A DNA stretch of 32,248 bases from GCA-2732805 sp964516605 (GTDB lineage: Bacteria; Pseudomonadota; Gammaproteobacteria; Coxiellales; Coxiellaceae): contig CAZFAA010000013.1 of assembly GCA_964516605.1 (NCBI GenBank), positions 1 through 32,248 of the forward strand. Direction: 5' to 3'. Under the pieces are notes generated by a model. The model was not told the DNA's origin. It did not search any database and worked only from the letters and a program-made list of their open reading frames with translations. Both the position numbers and the translations under genes were made by a program. Of this stretch, positions 15,410 through 25,099 are shown one piece after another (positions within the stretch are counted from its first letter, which is position 1; each line of letters opens with the position of its first letter).

Positions 15410-16768
15410 TTAGCACTCTATGACATTAACCGCTAGACCACCAAGCGAAGTTTCTTTGTAAATAGAATCCATATTATTGCCAATTTCGCGCATGGTATTG
15501 ATTACCGCATCCAATGATACGCTGTGATGACCATCTCCCGCTAAAGCCAATTGAGCTGCATTAACAGCTTTAACCGCGCCCATCGCATTACGTTCAATGC
15601 AAGGTATTTGTACGAGACCTTCGATTGGATCGCAAGTTAAACCCAGATTGTGTTCCATCGCAATTTCAGCGGCATTTTCAACTTGGTAAATTGTGCCACC
15701 TAATACAGATGTGAGTGCTGCAGCGGCCATGGAACAGGCCACGCCCACTTCACCTTGGCAGCCCATTTCAGCACCGGATATTGAAGCATTTTTTTTGTAA
15801 AGAATACCTATGGCGCCTGCAGTTAGTAAGAAATCGACAATTTTTGCATCGCAACTTTCAGGGTAGAACGTTTGGTAGTAGTGTAAAACAGCCGGTATAA
15901 TACCGGCCGCACCATTTGTTGGCGCTGTAACCACGCGCCCGCCCGCCGCATTTTCTTCATTTACAGCCATTGCAAACGCATTGAGCCAGCTCATAGCTTG
16001 TGGATGATTGGGCCCAGGTTTGCCCTGTTCGATCAGGCGTTTGTAGAGTGCGCTCGCACGTCGGCGCACATTCAACCTTCCTTCAAGACACCCCTCTGTG
16101 CGACAGCCTTTGTCGATACATTGCGCCATAACTGACGCTATGTATAATAAGCGTTCATTAATTTGTTCGCAGGTGTGCCACGTTTGTTCATTGGCACGCA
16201 TAATATCAGCTATTGAGAGCTGCTCGCGCTTGCAGATATCGAGTAATTCAGAAGCTGTATTAAATGGAAATTGCAGTGCCTGTTCTTCTTGATTCTTGCT
16301 GATATCATCATCTGAAACAATAAATCCACCACCAATCGAATAATATATTTTCTCACTGCAAGAGCCATCAGTATACGTTGCAGTAAAACGCATACCATTA
16401 GAGTGGTGTGGTAATTTGATGTCGTAGTTATGCTGTATGTCATGATCATAATCAAAAGCGATGGCATGTTGACCGAGCAAATTCAGTATTTTTGATGTTT
16501 TAATTTCATCGACACGGGATGGTATCGTATCGGGATCTATTAAGTCCGGCGTTTGACCATTTAAGCCCATGAGCAACGCTTTATCAGTGCCGTGTCCTTT
16601 GCCAGTAAAAGCCAGTGATCCGTATAACATGACCGTAACCGCTTTGACGGGTATTTTATTGTTTTGAATCATTTCAGCAAATAATTTTGCCGCACGCATC
16701 GGGCCGACAGTGTGTGAACTGGATGGTCCAACACCCACTGAAAATAAATCAAATACGCTAATTGACAT
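15410..16768 (-). CDS. sdaA: SdaA, L-serine ammonia-lyase (single-chain iron-sulphur type)
   Basis: Deaminates L-serine to pyruvate and ammonia with an oxygen-sensitive [4Fe-4S] cluster. The 452-residue protein has the N-terminal SVGVGPSSSHTVGPMRAA block of the regulatory (beta) domain and the catalytic (alpha) domain with SGAEMGCQGEVGVACSMAAA. Cysteines 337, 379 and 390 match the cluster ligands of the Legionella pneumophila enzyme (343, 385, 396) at a constant offset of six, and the last residue, C452, matches its C-terminal cysteine, known to sit in the active site as a built-in inhibitor. ATG-16768 has GGAG eight bases upstream. A CRP-type site lies about 46 bp before the start, suggesting catabolite control. 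Confidence 0.95.
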   Translation of the reverse strand: MSISVFDLFSVGVGPSSSHTVGPMRAAKLFAEMIQNNKIPVKAVTVMLYGSLAFTGKGHGTDKALLMGLNGQTPDLIDPDTIPSRVDEIKTSKILNLLGQHAIAFDYDHDIQHNYDIKLPHHSNGMRFTATYTDGSCSEKIYYSIGGGFIVSDDDISKNQEEQALQFPFNTASELLDICKREQLSIADIMRANEQTWHTCEQINERLLYIASVMAQCIDKGCRTEGCLEGRLNVRRRASALYKRLIEQGKPGPNHPQAMSWLNAFAMAVNEENAAGGRVVTAPTNGAAGIIPAVLHYYQTFYPESCDAKIVDFLLTAGAIGILYKKNASISGAEMGCQGEVGVACSMAAAALTSVLGGTIYQVENAAEIAMEHNLGLTCDPIEGLVQIPCIERNAMGAVKAVNAAQLALAGDGHHSVSLDAVINTMREIGNNMDSIYKETSLGGLAVNVIEC

Positions 16769-16803
16769 GCAGTAACTCCGTTGTATTTTAAGATCTTAAT
16801 AAA

Positions 16804-16825
16804 AAGTGTGATCACTATCACACTT
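16804..16825. promoter_or_regulatory. CRP-cAMP-type operator between sdaA and ampG-like gene
   Basis: A perfect inverted repeat with nine-base arms AAGTGTGAT and ATCACACTT around CACT. It contains the exact CRP core TGTGA-N6-TCACA and closely resembles the 22-bp CRP consensus. The centre is ~46 bp before the sdaA ATG and ~98 bp before the ampG-like ATG, so it could act on either. For sdaA a weak -10 (TAAAAT at 16785-16790, minus strand) would put the site near -36 to -40. Confidence 0.75.
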
Positions 16826-16912
16826 CAATGACGAGCAGTATGTTAAAAATTCCTGTTATTCACCTGATTTATCCTTGATAATACTCTTTGTTTTGCTGGG
16901 ATAGGATGCAAC

Positions 16913-18166
16913 ATGCGCAGTGTGTTTAAGTCAGGTTCTCCTCATTTTTTCCGATTATATTTCAATCGGCGCGCTATGACTATCTTATTTTTGGGCTTTT
17001 CCTCTGGATTGCCACTGGTGTTGTTTGCCTCGACGCTACAAGCATGGTACACCCAGTCGGGAGTGGGCATCATGACCATCGGTGCTTTAAGCTTGGTGGG
17101 TCAGCCGTATACCTGGAAATTTTTATGGGCACCTGTTTTTGATCGGTTTCAGTTATCCGGTCTTGGACGACGACGCAGTTGGATTATTGTGTGTCAGCTC
17201 AGTATCGCGATTGGGCTTGCAGCCATATCATTTTATAGTCCTAAAACACATCCGTTGTGGATTGCAGCATTAGCGTTGGTGACAGCTTTTGCTGCGGCAT
17301 CGCAAGATACAGTGATTGATGCTTACCGAACCGATGTACTGCCTGATGAGGAGCGTGGTGCGGGTGCTGCGCTGACATCATTAGGTTATCGTATTGCGAT
17401 GTTGGTGGCAGGTTCTATAGCATTAATCATCGCGCATGAATTGGGTTGGTCTATAACGTATTTGATCATGGCCACATTGATGTTATTGTGTGTGTTCATT
17501 ACCCTAAAAGGGCCTCAACCACAGCATGAACAAAAACCACCGCGTCATTTTAAAGAAGCCGTTGTGGCGCCGTTTTTAGATTTTTTAAAGCGGCCTTATA
17601 TAGCAATCACCATTGCATTTATTATTACGTATAAATTAACCGATGCATTAGCGTTATCACTTAATACGTATTTTATTTTAAATTTCTTGCAATTCAGTTT
17701 GATTGATTTAGGCGCTATTACAAAAGTAGCCGGGTTATGCGGCGTTCTGGTGGGCAGTATTTTAGGTGGTACTTTATATGCACGGTTAGGCTTATACCGT
17801 TCTTTATTGTACTTCGGGTTATTACAAACTTTTTCGGTATTATTGTTTGCATTATTAACGCTTGTTGGAAAAAATTATGTTTTGATGGCAGTGAGTATTT
17901 TGGGTGAGAATTTTTGCAGTGGTTTGTCATCGGTGGCGTGTATTGTGTATTTAACTGCACTGTGCAACCAAGCCTATACGGCTACGCAATATGCTTTGTT
18001 TTCCGCCATTATGTCGTTAGGGCGTGTTTACATAGGACCTATTGCAGCGTATTTAGTAGAGCAAGTTGGGTGGTTTGATTTTTATATTATTTCGTTTTTA
18101 GTTGGATTTTTGCCGGTGGTGTTGTTGTGGTATTTGCGCGATAAGCAGGATGTATTAAAGTGCTAA
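16913..18166 (+). CDS. AmpG-like MFS permease
   Basis: Inner-membrane permease of the AmpG family, which in other bacteria imports anhydromuropeptides (GlcNAc-anhMurNAc peptides) for cell-wall recycling. The family marks are FLGFSSGLPLVLFASTLQAW in helix one, the FDRF...GRRRSWI loop between helices two and three, and SQDTVIDAYRTDVLPDEERG in the fourth helix region. At 417 residues with about 12 helices it is shorter than E. coli AmpG (491, 14 helices), as in many AmpG homologues. ATG-16913 has AGGA seven bases upstream. No other recycling gene is adjacent, so the substrate is inferred from family only. Confidence 0.85.
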   Translation: MRSVFKSGSPHFFRLYFNRRAMTILFLGFSSGLPLVLFASTLQAWYTQSGVGIMTIGALSLVGQPYTWKFLWAPVFDRFQLSGLGRRRSWIIVCQLSIAIGLAAISFYSPKTHPLWIAALALVTAFAAASQDTVIDAYRTDVLPDEERGAGAALTSLGYRIAMLVAGSIALIIAHELGWSITYLIMATLMLLCVFITLKGPQPQHEQKPPRHFKEAVVAPFLDFLKRPYIAITIAFIITYKLTDALALSLNTYFILNFLQFSLIDLGAITKVAGLCGVLVGSILGGTLYARLGLYRSLLYFGLLQTFSVLLFALLTLVGKNYVLMAVSILGENFCSGLSSVACIVYLTALCNQAYTATQYALFSAIMSLGRVYIGPIAAYLVEQVGWFDFYIISFLVGFLPVVLLWYLRDKQDVLKC

Positions 18167-18250
18167 AAATAATGTGATGTTCATGCATAAAAAATTTTGA
18201 GTGTCAGGCAAGTTACACCTTCAGCGCTTTAAATTTTCTAATCACCCATC

Positions 18251-21200
18251 TTAATTTGTATCAATCTGATAAATAATATCTGCACCCGTGCCAGTACTGC
18301 CACCTGATGAGGCCGTGGTTTGTACATACCAGTTTTTGTTAAAGTGGTATTCGACAGTAAAGATATTATCTGAAGTCGTCATGCCTCGTCTGTAGCGAAT
18401 GTAAATATTTTTTGATATTTGGTCACCGACTACAAATGAGGATTGATCTTGAATTGGATTGCCTATTGCATCGATTACTGTTTCATTACTTATTCCCAAT
18501 TCTTTAATACCCAGACTCTGTTTTAATCGATCGACAAAACCTATTGATTGCTCGATATTATTTCCAGATGTCGCCATCGCATTTGCGGCGTCTAATAATA
18601 CTGAAAAACTAGCTGAATTAGCGTTACTTGATGCATAACCTAACACTAAGTAAGACAGGATATCCGCTTGGGATAATCCAGATGGCTGTGAGTATAAAGA
18701 AAATTTCATATTATGAATGGTGCCTTGTACTTGCACTCCAACAATAATGGTGTCACCTGATAATTGATTTCCAGCACCCAATGAGGTGGTGCTAATCCGT
18801 TTATAGCCACGTGCATTAATAGAAGGATTGGTGATAGGGCTTTGAATGAAACTGATTGACGATCCTTGATCCATCAATAATTTTTGTCCATATGCTTGAA
18901 AAGTACCACTGACGATGTGCACTTGACCGTTTGCAATCAGTGTTTGTTGTGCGGAAAGTGTTAAAACAATACCACCTGCTAACTTAGCTTGTATTCCGTA
19001 TCCTTTGAAGTTGATATCATTACCCAGTTGTATTTTAAGATCGAGCGTCGTTTTATGTGCCTCTTTTAGTGGTTCTGTTTGAGGTAAGCCAATATAGACT
19101 ACATTACCTTTTGGCATTTCAAGTGTACTAGAAAAATCAATAGGTGTAATACGCGCTTGTGTGATGAGGATATTACCGCTGATATCGAGTGACTCAGGCG
19201 TAAATAAAAAAGTGGTGGTACCGTTAGCCGTAACATCCAATTGATTGTTCTTGATCAGTTCAGCATTATTTGTTGAGATGACCAAGCGTGTGACAGGGTC
19301 TGATGAGGTTAAATCTGTTGTGCCTTTTAGATAGATAGGTGCTTTGTTAAAAGCGTAGCCTGTCAGATCATACGTTATTTTTTTTCCATCTGCATGAATA
19401 TGTGCTGTGCTATTTTGTGCGTGTAACAGTGCGGTTGTGTATTCAAAACTCGGTATTTTGAGTGTGGCATCGCCTAAAAATTTGGGCGTGCCTATTGTGC
19501 CATCTACTGTCAAATGAGCGTTAACTTCAGCTACGGAAAACTTTAACACATGATTAAATAGGGTCAATGAGCGAGTACTTTGCATTTTAAAATCAAGGTT
19601 GCTGTGCAGTGGTTTAGTGGGCATCGGAATGCGATCATCTGTGAAACTCGGAATGCTCAAATTTATTTTAACCATGTCGCTTATAGCCAGATTGATTAAG
19701 CCACTTGCTTGTAAGCCTACTGTTTTATTCACAACAAAATTGATCATGCTATGACGTATGGGTACATCGATTGTTTGATCGTTACCCAGGTAGGTGATAA
19801 CACCTGGAGTAATGATGATCGTTCCCTGAGCATGACTTATATCGTCGCCCACCCCTGATGCATCGATGTCCATAGACAGTTTGCTGGTAATTTGAAAATC
19901 GAGAAGAGTCTTTCTTTCAATACTGGTAAAATCAAAATTTTTACTGCGTAATGCAACAGTCCAAGGTTTGCTGTGTGGCTGATTTGCTTGTACACACAAA
20001 AAAGCACCATTGGCTTGATTCAAACATAGTGGCTGCAATGAAAAATTTTCTTTTGAATACGAAAAATTAGCAGGATTTTTAAGTGTCCAATTACCTAGTT
20101 TATTATGTTGTGCTGCAAATCGCACAATTTGTCCGGTCCAGTTTTTGCCATCGTAATGTGCATTGGCGGTCATGACCATGGCGTGTTGTCCTATATCAAC
20201 AGTGGTCATGATGTTGTTGTTGAGTAGTTGACCTGTGATATTCAATTGCGTGAGATTAAATTTAAATTGCGGGTCGATATCTTTCACATCAGGTATGCTG
20301 ATGGTCCACGTTGCATTCTGAATTTTATGATAGTGTATGTTAAGTTGCGCGCTTGCTTTGTTGACGTTTACTTGTGCCGTTAAATCAAAATTAGGAATCC
20401 CTTTGTCTAATTGGCCGTGACTTTGTAATGCGAGAGCCATGACTTTAGGTAATTGTGGATACAGTAATTTAAGATTCATATTATGCATATTTAATTGCGT
20501 ATCCCATGTCAACTGTGGATACCACGTGAGCGTTGCTAGGCCTTGTATGGAGCCTCCTAGAGCTTGGTTTTTAGGCACAGTAATTGTAGCACCATTTTTA
20601 TTTCCTTTTGCCATGAGCGCCACATGATGTAAATGATCTTTGAGATCTACATTTAATGTGTAATGCTTGATGTTCCCAGTTAGATGCACTGCCGCGACGA
20701 TTGTACGTGGTTTTGTAACTCTGATGTGTGCCACTAAATTCATATCATGAGGTATGATGGAGCCATTTATATCAGCTGTTTTAATAATCGTATGATAGTT
20801 GCCTTCAGTAGAGCCTAATTTTACATCACTTAAATGTGTATTATGTATTTGCACGGATAAGGGCAATTTTAGAGGTTCTGGTTCGAAGGATTTTATATGT
20901 TGTATTGTATCCAGTAATGATTCTTTAGAATGTGTGCGTCGATCAAACGCATTATTATTTTTTGGTACAATCACTCTAACACCATTGAGTGTAAATTGTG
21001 TTATATCTAATGTGTTATCGAATAGTTTGAGTGGATTCCAGTTAAATTCAAGGTGGTGCACATAAAGGTGCGTGCCATTTTTTTCATAATTCAATCGTTC
21101 AATAGTGATCGGCCCTGCAAGCAGTCCATCGACTGTTGCGTAGTGTATGCGCCCTGGCATTATGCGGGTGGCCATATAAAATGTAGATTTAAACCCGTAG

Positions 21201-21283
21201 GGGGTCAGTAAGAATGCAATCAATAAAAAAGATAACATAAAAAGTGTGATTAAGATGCTTAATAACCAGCGGAAAATAATCAT
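18251..21283 (-). CDS. tamB: TamB, translocation and assembly module inner-membrane protein
   Basis: Long periplasm-spanning protein, anchored in the inner membrane, that works with TamA and is implicated in outer-membrane protein assembly and phospholipid transport. One N-terminal membrane helix (about 5-27), a long region of beta-strand-rich sequence with repeated D/N-rich turns, and the C-terminal TamB (DUF490) domain with the landmark SGLSQADILSYLVLG near 890 and the barrel-like end. Length is 1010 residues, shorter than the ~1250 of E. coli TamB; the missing part is in the repetitive middle. Its ATG overlaps the tamA stop by four bases (21280-21283). Confidence 0.93.
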   Translation of the reverse strand: MIIFRWLLSILITLFMLSFLLIAFLLTPYGFKSTFYMATRIMPGRIHYATVDGLLAGPITIERLNYEKNGTHLYVHHLEFNWNPLKLFDNTLDITQFTLNGVRVIVPKNNNAFDRRTHSKESLLDTIQHIKSFEPEPLKLPLSVQIHNTHLSDVKLGSTEGNYHTIIKTADINGSIIPHDMNLVAHIRVTKPRTIVAAVHLTGNIKHYTLNVDLKDHLHHVALMAKGNKNGATITVPKNQALGGSIQGLATLTWYPQLTWDTQLNMHNMNLKLLYPQLPKVMALALQSHGQLDKGIPNFDLTAQVNVNKASAQLNIHYHKIQNATWTISIPDVKDIDPQFKFNLTQLNITGQLLNNNIMTTVDIGQHAMVMTANAHYDGKNWTGQIVRFAAQHNKLGNWTLKNPANFSYSKENFSLQPLCLNQANGAFLCVQANQPHSKPWTVALRSKNFDFTSIERKTLLDFQITSKLSMDIDASGVGDDISHAQGTIIITPGVITYLGNDQTIDVPIRHSMINFVVNKTVGLQASGLINLAISDMVKINLSIPSFTDDRIPMPTKPLHSNLDFKMQSTRSLTLFNHVLKFSVAEVNAHLTVDGTIGTPKFLGDATLKIPSFEYTTALLHAQNSTAHIHADGKKITYDLTGYAFNKAPIYLKGTTDLTSSDPVTRLVISTNNAELIKNNQLDVTANGTTTFLFTPESLDISGNILITQARITPIDFSSTLEMPKGNVVYIGLPQTEPLKEAHKTTLDLKIQLGNDINFKGYGIQAKLAGGIVLTLSAQQTLIANGQVHIVSGTFQAYGQKLLMDQGSSISFIQSPITNPSINARGYKRISTTSLGAGNQLSGDTIIVGVQVQGTIHNMKFSLYSQPSGLSQADILSYLVLGYASSNANSASFSVLLDAANAMATSGNNIEQSIGFVDRLKQSLGIKELGISNETVIDAIGNPIQDQSSFVVGDQISKNIYIRYRRGMTTSDNIFTVEYHFNKNWYVQTTASSGGSTGTGADIIYQIDTN

Positions 21284-23037
21284 ATTTCAGGCCCTATGTT
21301 AAATACAAAGCGTGGCTTAATATCGTGTGTGATGAGGCGCCATGCGACGCTTGCTTGTATGACACCAATAGGTGAGCGATACAAAATGCTTGGTCCTGCA
21401 CTTTTACGCATATCACTAAACATACCTGTATCGGTCACCGTGCCAAAATCATAAAATCCTGCTACAAAAAGTTGATTCCAAATGCGTTGGCGAAATTCAA
21501 TACTGCCGTAGGTCATATTTCTTCCGGGTCCTATTCCTTGATAGTCGTAACCTCTGACGGTTTGACTGCCACCAATCAAAAATTGCATCGACATGGGTAA
21601 ATTGTTAATGCTGTGTATTTGCGTGCGTCCCATCGCAAAACGTGCTGCAATTTGCTCATAATGGAATAATGTCACAATGGCTTTACTTTCAGCTTTGACC
21701 TGTGAAAATCCAGATGTCGAGCTCATCCATGAAGGCGTGCCCGCAACATCTGTTGTAAAACGCAGTGCATTATCGGGATTGATATGATTTTTGGTGCTGT
21801 AATAACTAGCTGATGCATCCGGGTAAAATAAGCTTGCACGGGTTCTTGGTAAATTAGTCATATCATAGTGTTCGTTTAAATAACTAAAACTAAATGTGTT
21901 GGTCCAATCAGTATAAATATGCCGATATTGCACGGACGCTTTACCACCAACACTGGTGCCGCTATTAAGATTCAAATTTCCAGCACCCACTCGCAAGCTT
22001 AATAAATCTTTATTAGGATTAGGCCACGGAATATTATACGAACCCACCAAGCTGTTGTTCACCAAGGAGGCTTGCAGTAGCGTATCAAAATAATGCCCCC
22101 ACGAGTTGACCCAGCGGTATTTAAACCCAGCCGTACCACGCACTTGTGTATCCGTACCGTAGCCCAAACCAAATGTGTATTCTTTGCGTTTGCGCATTTG
22201 CAACAATATATCGATTGGTGTTACTTCATGAAGTGATTGTTTAATAAGAGGAGAGACCACTACTTGAGAAAAATAATTGCTATTGGATAAATTACTTTGC
22301 GTTTTAAGTACTTTATTGTTGCTATAATAATCACCTTGTTTGTAGGCTAAAAATTTGTTGAGGAATTTTATATTAAACGGCGTTTTGCTAAAGTGCGTGA
22401 ATCCAAAATGATGACGTGGTCCTGTATCTAATTCAATGTCTACTTTAACAGTGTGATTGAGCAGATTAACCGTGATTTTGTTGATCGTCATGCTTGCATT
22501 AAAGTAGCCTAAGTTTGCAGCGTGCTCAAATATTAACGTATTACCTGTGTTATATTTTTTTAAATCAAAAAAATCCCCATGCTTTAAAGGGTAGCGTGTA
22601 ATCACTTTTAAAAAACGAGCATCGCGTGCACCTTGGCCTAAAACTTTAATATTAACATCGGTGACGGTACTGCGTGGACCTGGTGTGATACTGAAATGCA
22701 TGTCCCATATACCGTGTACGTTCGCGTAAGAGGATTTAATGGTGGGATTAAAATAACCGTAAGGTTGCATGGCATTTTTAATGCCTTTTGGTGCTGTATC
22801 ATAAATGCTGTAAATTGAATCATCGGTAATGGGCTGAGTTAAATGTGCGGATTTAATGTTCGCTAATGCGCTATGTATATTTTTTAAAATAGCCTCCTCT
22901 GTTACGCCGCTCACAGTGATATTGACGAGTTCTTTTTTAGGGGTATCATGCTGTGGGTGTATAGCCGGACGCGCGAACGTTGCTAATGCAACGAGCAGGC
23001 CGAAGGCGATCAAGTAACGGGTGAGTCTTATATTCAT
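21280..23037 (-). CDS. tamA: TamA, outer-membrane Omp85-family protein
   Basis: Outer-membrane partner of TamB. The 585-residue protein starts with a signal peptide (about 1-23, MNIRLTRYLIAFGLLVALAT then a cleavage region around TFARPA), continues with POTRA domains (about 30-270) and a 16-strand barrel of the Omp85/BamA type. The conserved loop-6 segment VRGYDYQ (in GGSQTVRGYDYQGIGPGRN) and the usual C-terminal strand ending GPEI are present. Length matches E. coli TamA (577). The ATG has no Shine-Dalgarno and a -10-like TACAAT lies seven bases before it. Confidence 0.94.
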   Translation of the reverse strand: MNIRLTRYLIAFGLLVALATFARPAIHPQHDTPKKELVNITVSGVTEEAILKNIHSALANIKSAHLTQPITDDSIYSIYDTAPKGIKNAMQPYGYFNPTIKSSYANVHGIWDMHFSITPGPRSTVTDVNIKVLGQGARDARFLKVITRYPLKHGDFFDLKKYNTGNTLIFEHAANLGYFNASMTINKITVNLLNHTVKVDIELDTGPRHHFGFTHFSKTPFNIKFLNKFLAYKQGDYYSNNKVLKTQSNLSNSNYFSQVVVSPLIKQSLHEVTPIDILLQMRKRKEYTFGLGYGTDTQVRGTAGFKYRWVNSWGHYFDTLLQASLVNNSLVGSYNIPWPNPNKDLLSLRVGAGNLNLNSGTSVGGKASVQYRHIYTDWTNTFSFSYLNEHYDMTNLPRTRASLFYPDASASYYSTKNHINPDNALRFTTDVAGTPSWMSSTSGFSQVKAESKAIVTLFHYEQIAARFAMGRTQIHSINNLPMSMQFLIGGSQTVRGYDYQGIGPGRNMTYGSIEFRQRIWNQLFVAGFYDFGTVTDTGMFSDMRKSAGPSILYRSPIGVIQASVAWRLITHDIKPRFVFNIGPEI

Positions 23038-23044
23038 ATTATTG

Positions 23045-23050
23045 ATTGTA
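23045..23050 (-). promoter_or_regulatory. -10-like hexamer directly before tamA
   Basis: TACAAT on the minus strand matches TATAAT at five of six bases and ends seven bases before the tamA ATG, so transcription would begin at or next to the start codon. The -35 region (TGGTAA, 17 bases upstream) is poor. No ribosome-binding site is visible. Confidence 0.35.
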
Positions 23051-23105
23051 AAGGATTAATTATGCACTTACCACTTACCCTGTGATTATTTGTTTGGAGC
23101 ATCGC

Positions 23106-24047
23106 ATGCAAAGTATCCCGTCTTCTTACCAATCGTTTACACGTGATGAGTGGGAGCAGTATCGCAAAGATGAGCCACTGGTGCTGACTGAAGATGATCT
23201 TGAGCGTTTGCATGGTGTGAATGAAATTGTTTCGATGTCTGAAATTAAAGATGTGTATTTACCCTTATCACGTTTGATCAATTTGTATGTTACTGAAACA
23301 CAATCACTTTATCGTGTGACCAATGATTTTTTATCGACATCGCCGACGAAAGTTCCGTATATCATTGGGGTGTCGGGTAGTGTTGCTGTGGGCAAAAGCA
23401 CTGTGTCGCGTGTGCTGCAGGCCTTGCTATCGCGCTGGGAGAATCATCCGCAGGTAGCACTTGTGACAACGGACGGTTTTTTATATAGCAATGCGGAACT
23501 GAAAGAGCGTGGGTTGATGCACCGCAAAGGTTTTCCAGAAAGTTTTCATTCTGAGAAATTGCTTCATTTTTTGTATGCTCTCAAGTCAGGTGCTACAGAG
23601 GTAACCGCACCTGTTTACTCACACCAAATTTACGATATTGTGCCGCAGGAACATATTGTGATCACGCATCCTGATATTGTGATTATTGAGGGATTGAATA
23701 TTCTGCAAACTGGCTTGCCGCGCCCCGGACAGCAGCCAACCTTGTTTGTGTCCGATTTTCTCGATTTTACTTTGTTTGTTGATGCCGATAAGTCTTCAAT
23801 TGAGCAATGGTATATTGAGCGCGTTCTTTATTTTTGTAAGACATCGTTTAAGCAAGCTGATAATTATTTTTATTTTTTAAGCCAGCTTAATTATGAAGAA
23901 CAAATTAAGTTTGCGCAGCGTGTGTGGCGTGAAATTAATGAACTCAATTTAGTTGAGAATATTTTACCTTTTCGAGAACGAGCTAAGTTAATTTTGCATA
24001 AATCTAATAATCATGAGATCGATAAAATTTTTTTGAGAAAGCTTTAG
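23106..24047 (+). CDS. coaA: CoaA, pantothenate kinase type I
   Basis: Phosphorylates pantothenate in the first committed step of coenzyme A synthesis; type I enzymes are feedback-inhibited by CoA. The 313-residue protein has the P-loop GSVAVGKST (91-99) of the phosphoribulokinase/uridine-kinase fold, the VTTDGFLY acceptor-side block, the RKGFPESF block, and VIIEGLNIL (Walker B side). The ORF extends back to 23082, but ATG-23106 has GGAG six bases upstream and gives a protein the size of the E. coli enzyme (316). Divergent from tamA-tamB; 68 bp separate the two starts. Confidence 0.96.
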   Translation: MQSIPSSYQSFTRDEWEQYRKDEPLVLTEDDLERLHGVNEIVSMSEIKDVYLPLSRLINLYVTETQSLYRVTNDFLSTSPTKVPYIIGVSGSVAVGKSTVSRVLQALLSRWENHPQVALVTTDGFLYSNAELKERGLMHRKGFPESFHSEKLLHFLYALKSGATEVTAPVYSHQIYDIVPQEHIVITHPDIVIIEGLNILQTGLPRPGQQPTLFVSDFLDFTLFVDADKSSIEQWYIERVLYFCKTSFKQADNYFYFLSQLNYEEQIKFAQRVWREINELNLVENILPFRERAKLILHKSNNHEIDKIFLRKL

Positions 24048-24085
24048 GGAGGTCGGGATAAAGATTGGTATTTATCCTAGCTTTC
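24037..24085. terminator. inverted repeat between convergent coaA and epimerase genes
   Basis: GGATAAA (24056-24062) pairs with TTTATCC (24071-24077), and outside it GAAAGCT (24037-24043) pairs with AGCTTTC (24079-24085), giving an asymmetric hairpin between two convergent genes. AT-rich and without a clear U-run, so only a candidate terminator. Confidence 0.3.
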
Positions 24086-24096
24086 GATTTCCATTT

Positions 24097-25014
24097 TTAT
24101 ATCCACAATTTATAAAGTCCCTCATCACTTTCTCCTGCTTCCAGCCAACGCACGCCATCGATGGTATTGATGGCATTGGGAAAAGACATCCAGTGTTCAG
24201 CGCAGAAAAATGGTTTTTCCGCAATGGTGTAAAGTTGCAGGTAGGAAAATAAAGTTGGATCTTCGACACCGGTTGCATCAATATGAATGACGATACCATC
24301 GGGCAGTGTTAAGCGCACTTCTTTGTCATCGCTTAAATAGGTGAGTTGTTCGAGAATTTCTGGATTAGTAATGCTGGTGGGTAATTGAAATAGCGGTTGC
24401 TCACCGACAAGATCGGTCAGAGCAGCATTGTATTTAAAGCGGCGCGTTGGCTTAAAATCCAATTGCACGGCGTCTTTGCCGGGTCCCGCTTCAGGCATGC
24501 GTAGGTAAGGATGAAAGCCAGCATAATAAGGCATGCGTGCATCACCACAATTCGTATAAGTCTGGTGACAGAATACGGCGCTATTTTTTACGTGGTAACG
24601 CAAGGTGACTTCGAAATGGAAGGGGTACATTTTGAGAGTGTGTTCGCTACTTTTTAGGCGTATGGTGAGGCTATCATCTGTTTCATCGATGACATCCCAT
24701 GGGCTGTGCCAAGCAAAACCGTGTATGTCTAAGTTATAACGCTTGCCGTTATACAGATAATCCCCTTTGGTGCCATCACGCATGCTGCGTGCGCAAACGG
24801 GAAATAAAAACGGCCAACCACCGGGAAAGCGAGTCCATTCTTTTTCCCAAAAAAAATCGTGTAAAAAGAGCATTTCACGTGGGCCATTTGCTGTGGGCAT
24901 AATCAGTGAGCTACCAAAACCACCGCGTTCAGGAAGCAGTGTCATACTGGTTGAGCCGTCCTGTGAGGTGATGGTGTACGTGGTGCAGCTGTGTTGGAGC
25001 TCTTTTTTAGCCAT
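24097..25014 (-). CDS. aldose 1-epimerase family protein
   Basis: Galactose-mutarotase-fold enzyme, expected to interconvert anomers of a hexose or hexose phosphate. Conserved blocks: DIHGFAW (first His region), AGFHPYLRMP (second His, the usual HPY motif) and FCAEHWM near the end (candidate catalytic Glu). Length from ATG-25014 is 305 residues; a TTG six codons upstream (25032) is less likely because GAGGG lies about ten bases before the ATG and the TTG has none. It stands alone, convergent with coaA and divergent from gltX. The exact sugar is unknown. Confidence 0.88.
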   Translation of the reverse strand: MAKKELQHSCTTYTITSQDGSTSMTLLPERGGFGSSLIMPTANGPREMLFLHDFFWEKEWTRFPGGWPFLFPVCARSMRDGTKGDYLYNGKRYNLDIHGFAWHSPWDVIDETDDSLTIRLKSSEHTLKMYPFHFEVTLRYHVKNSAVFCHQTYTNCGDARMPYYAGFHPYLRMPEAGPGKDAVQLDFKPTRRFKYNAALTDLVGEQPLFQLPTSITNPEILEQLTYLSDDKEVRLTLPDGIVIHIDATGVEDPTLFSYLQLYTIAEKPFFCAEHWMSFPNAINTIDGVRWLEAGESDEGLYKLWI

Positions 25015-25099
25015 GATTTTGATTGCCCTCAAGTTTTAAGATACCACAATATAGCGGATCGTATTCGTTCATACAACTTGCATTTGAGTCACGGATCGT

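Noticed and set aside
16804..16825. FNR box reading of the sdaA/ampG operator
   Set aside because: FNR sites need TTGAT-N4-ATCAA; here the outer bases are GTGAT-N4-ATCAC, which fits CRP much better.
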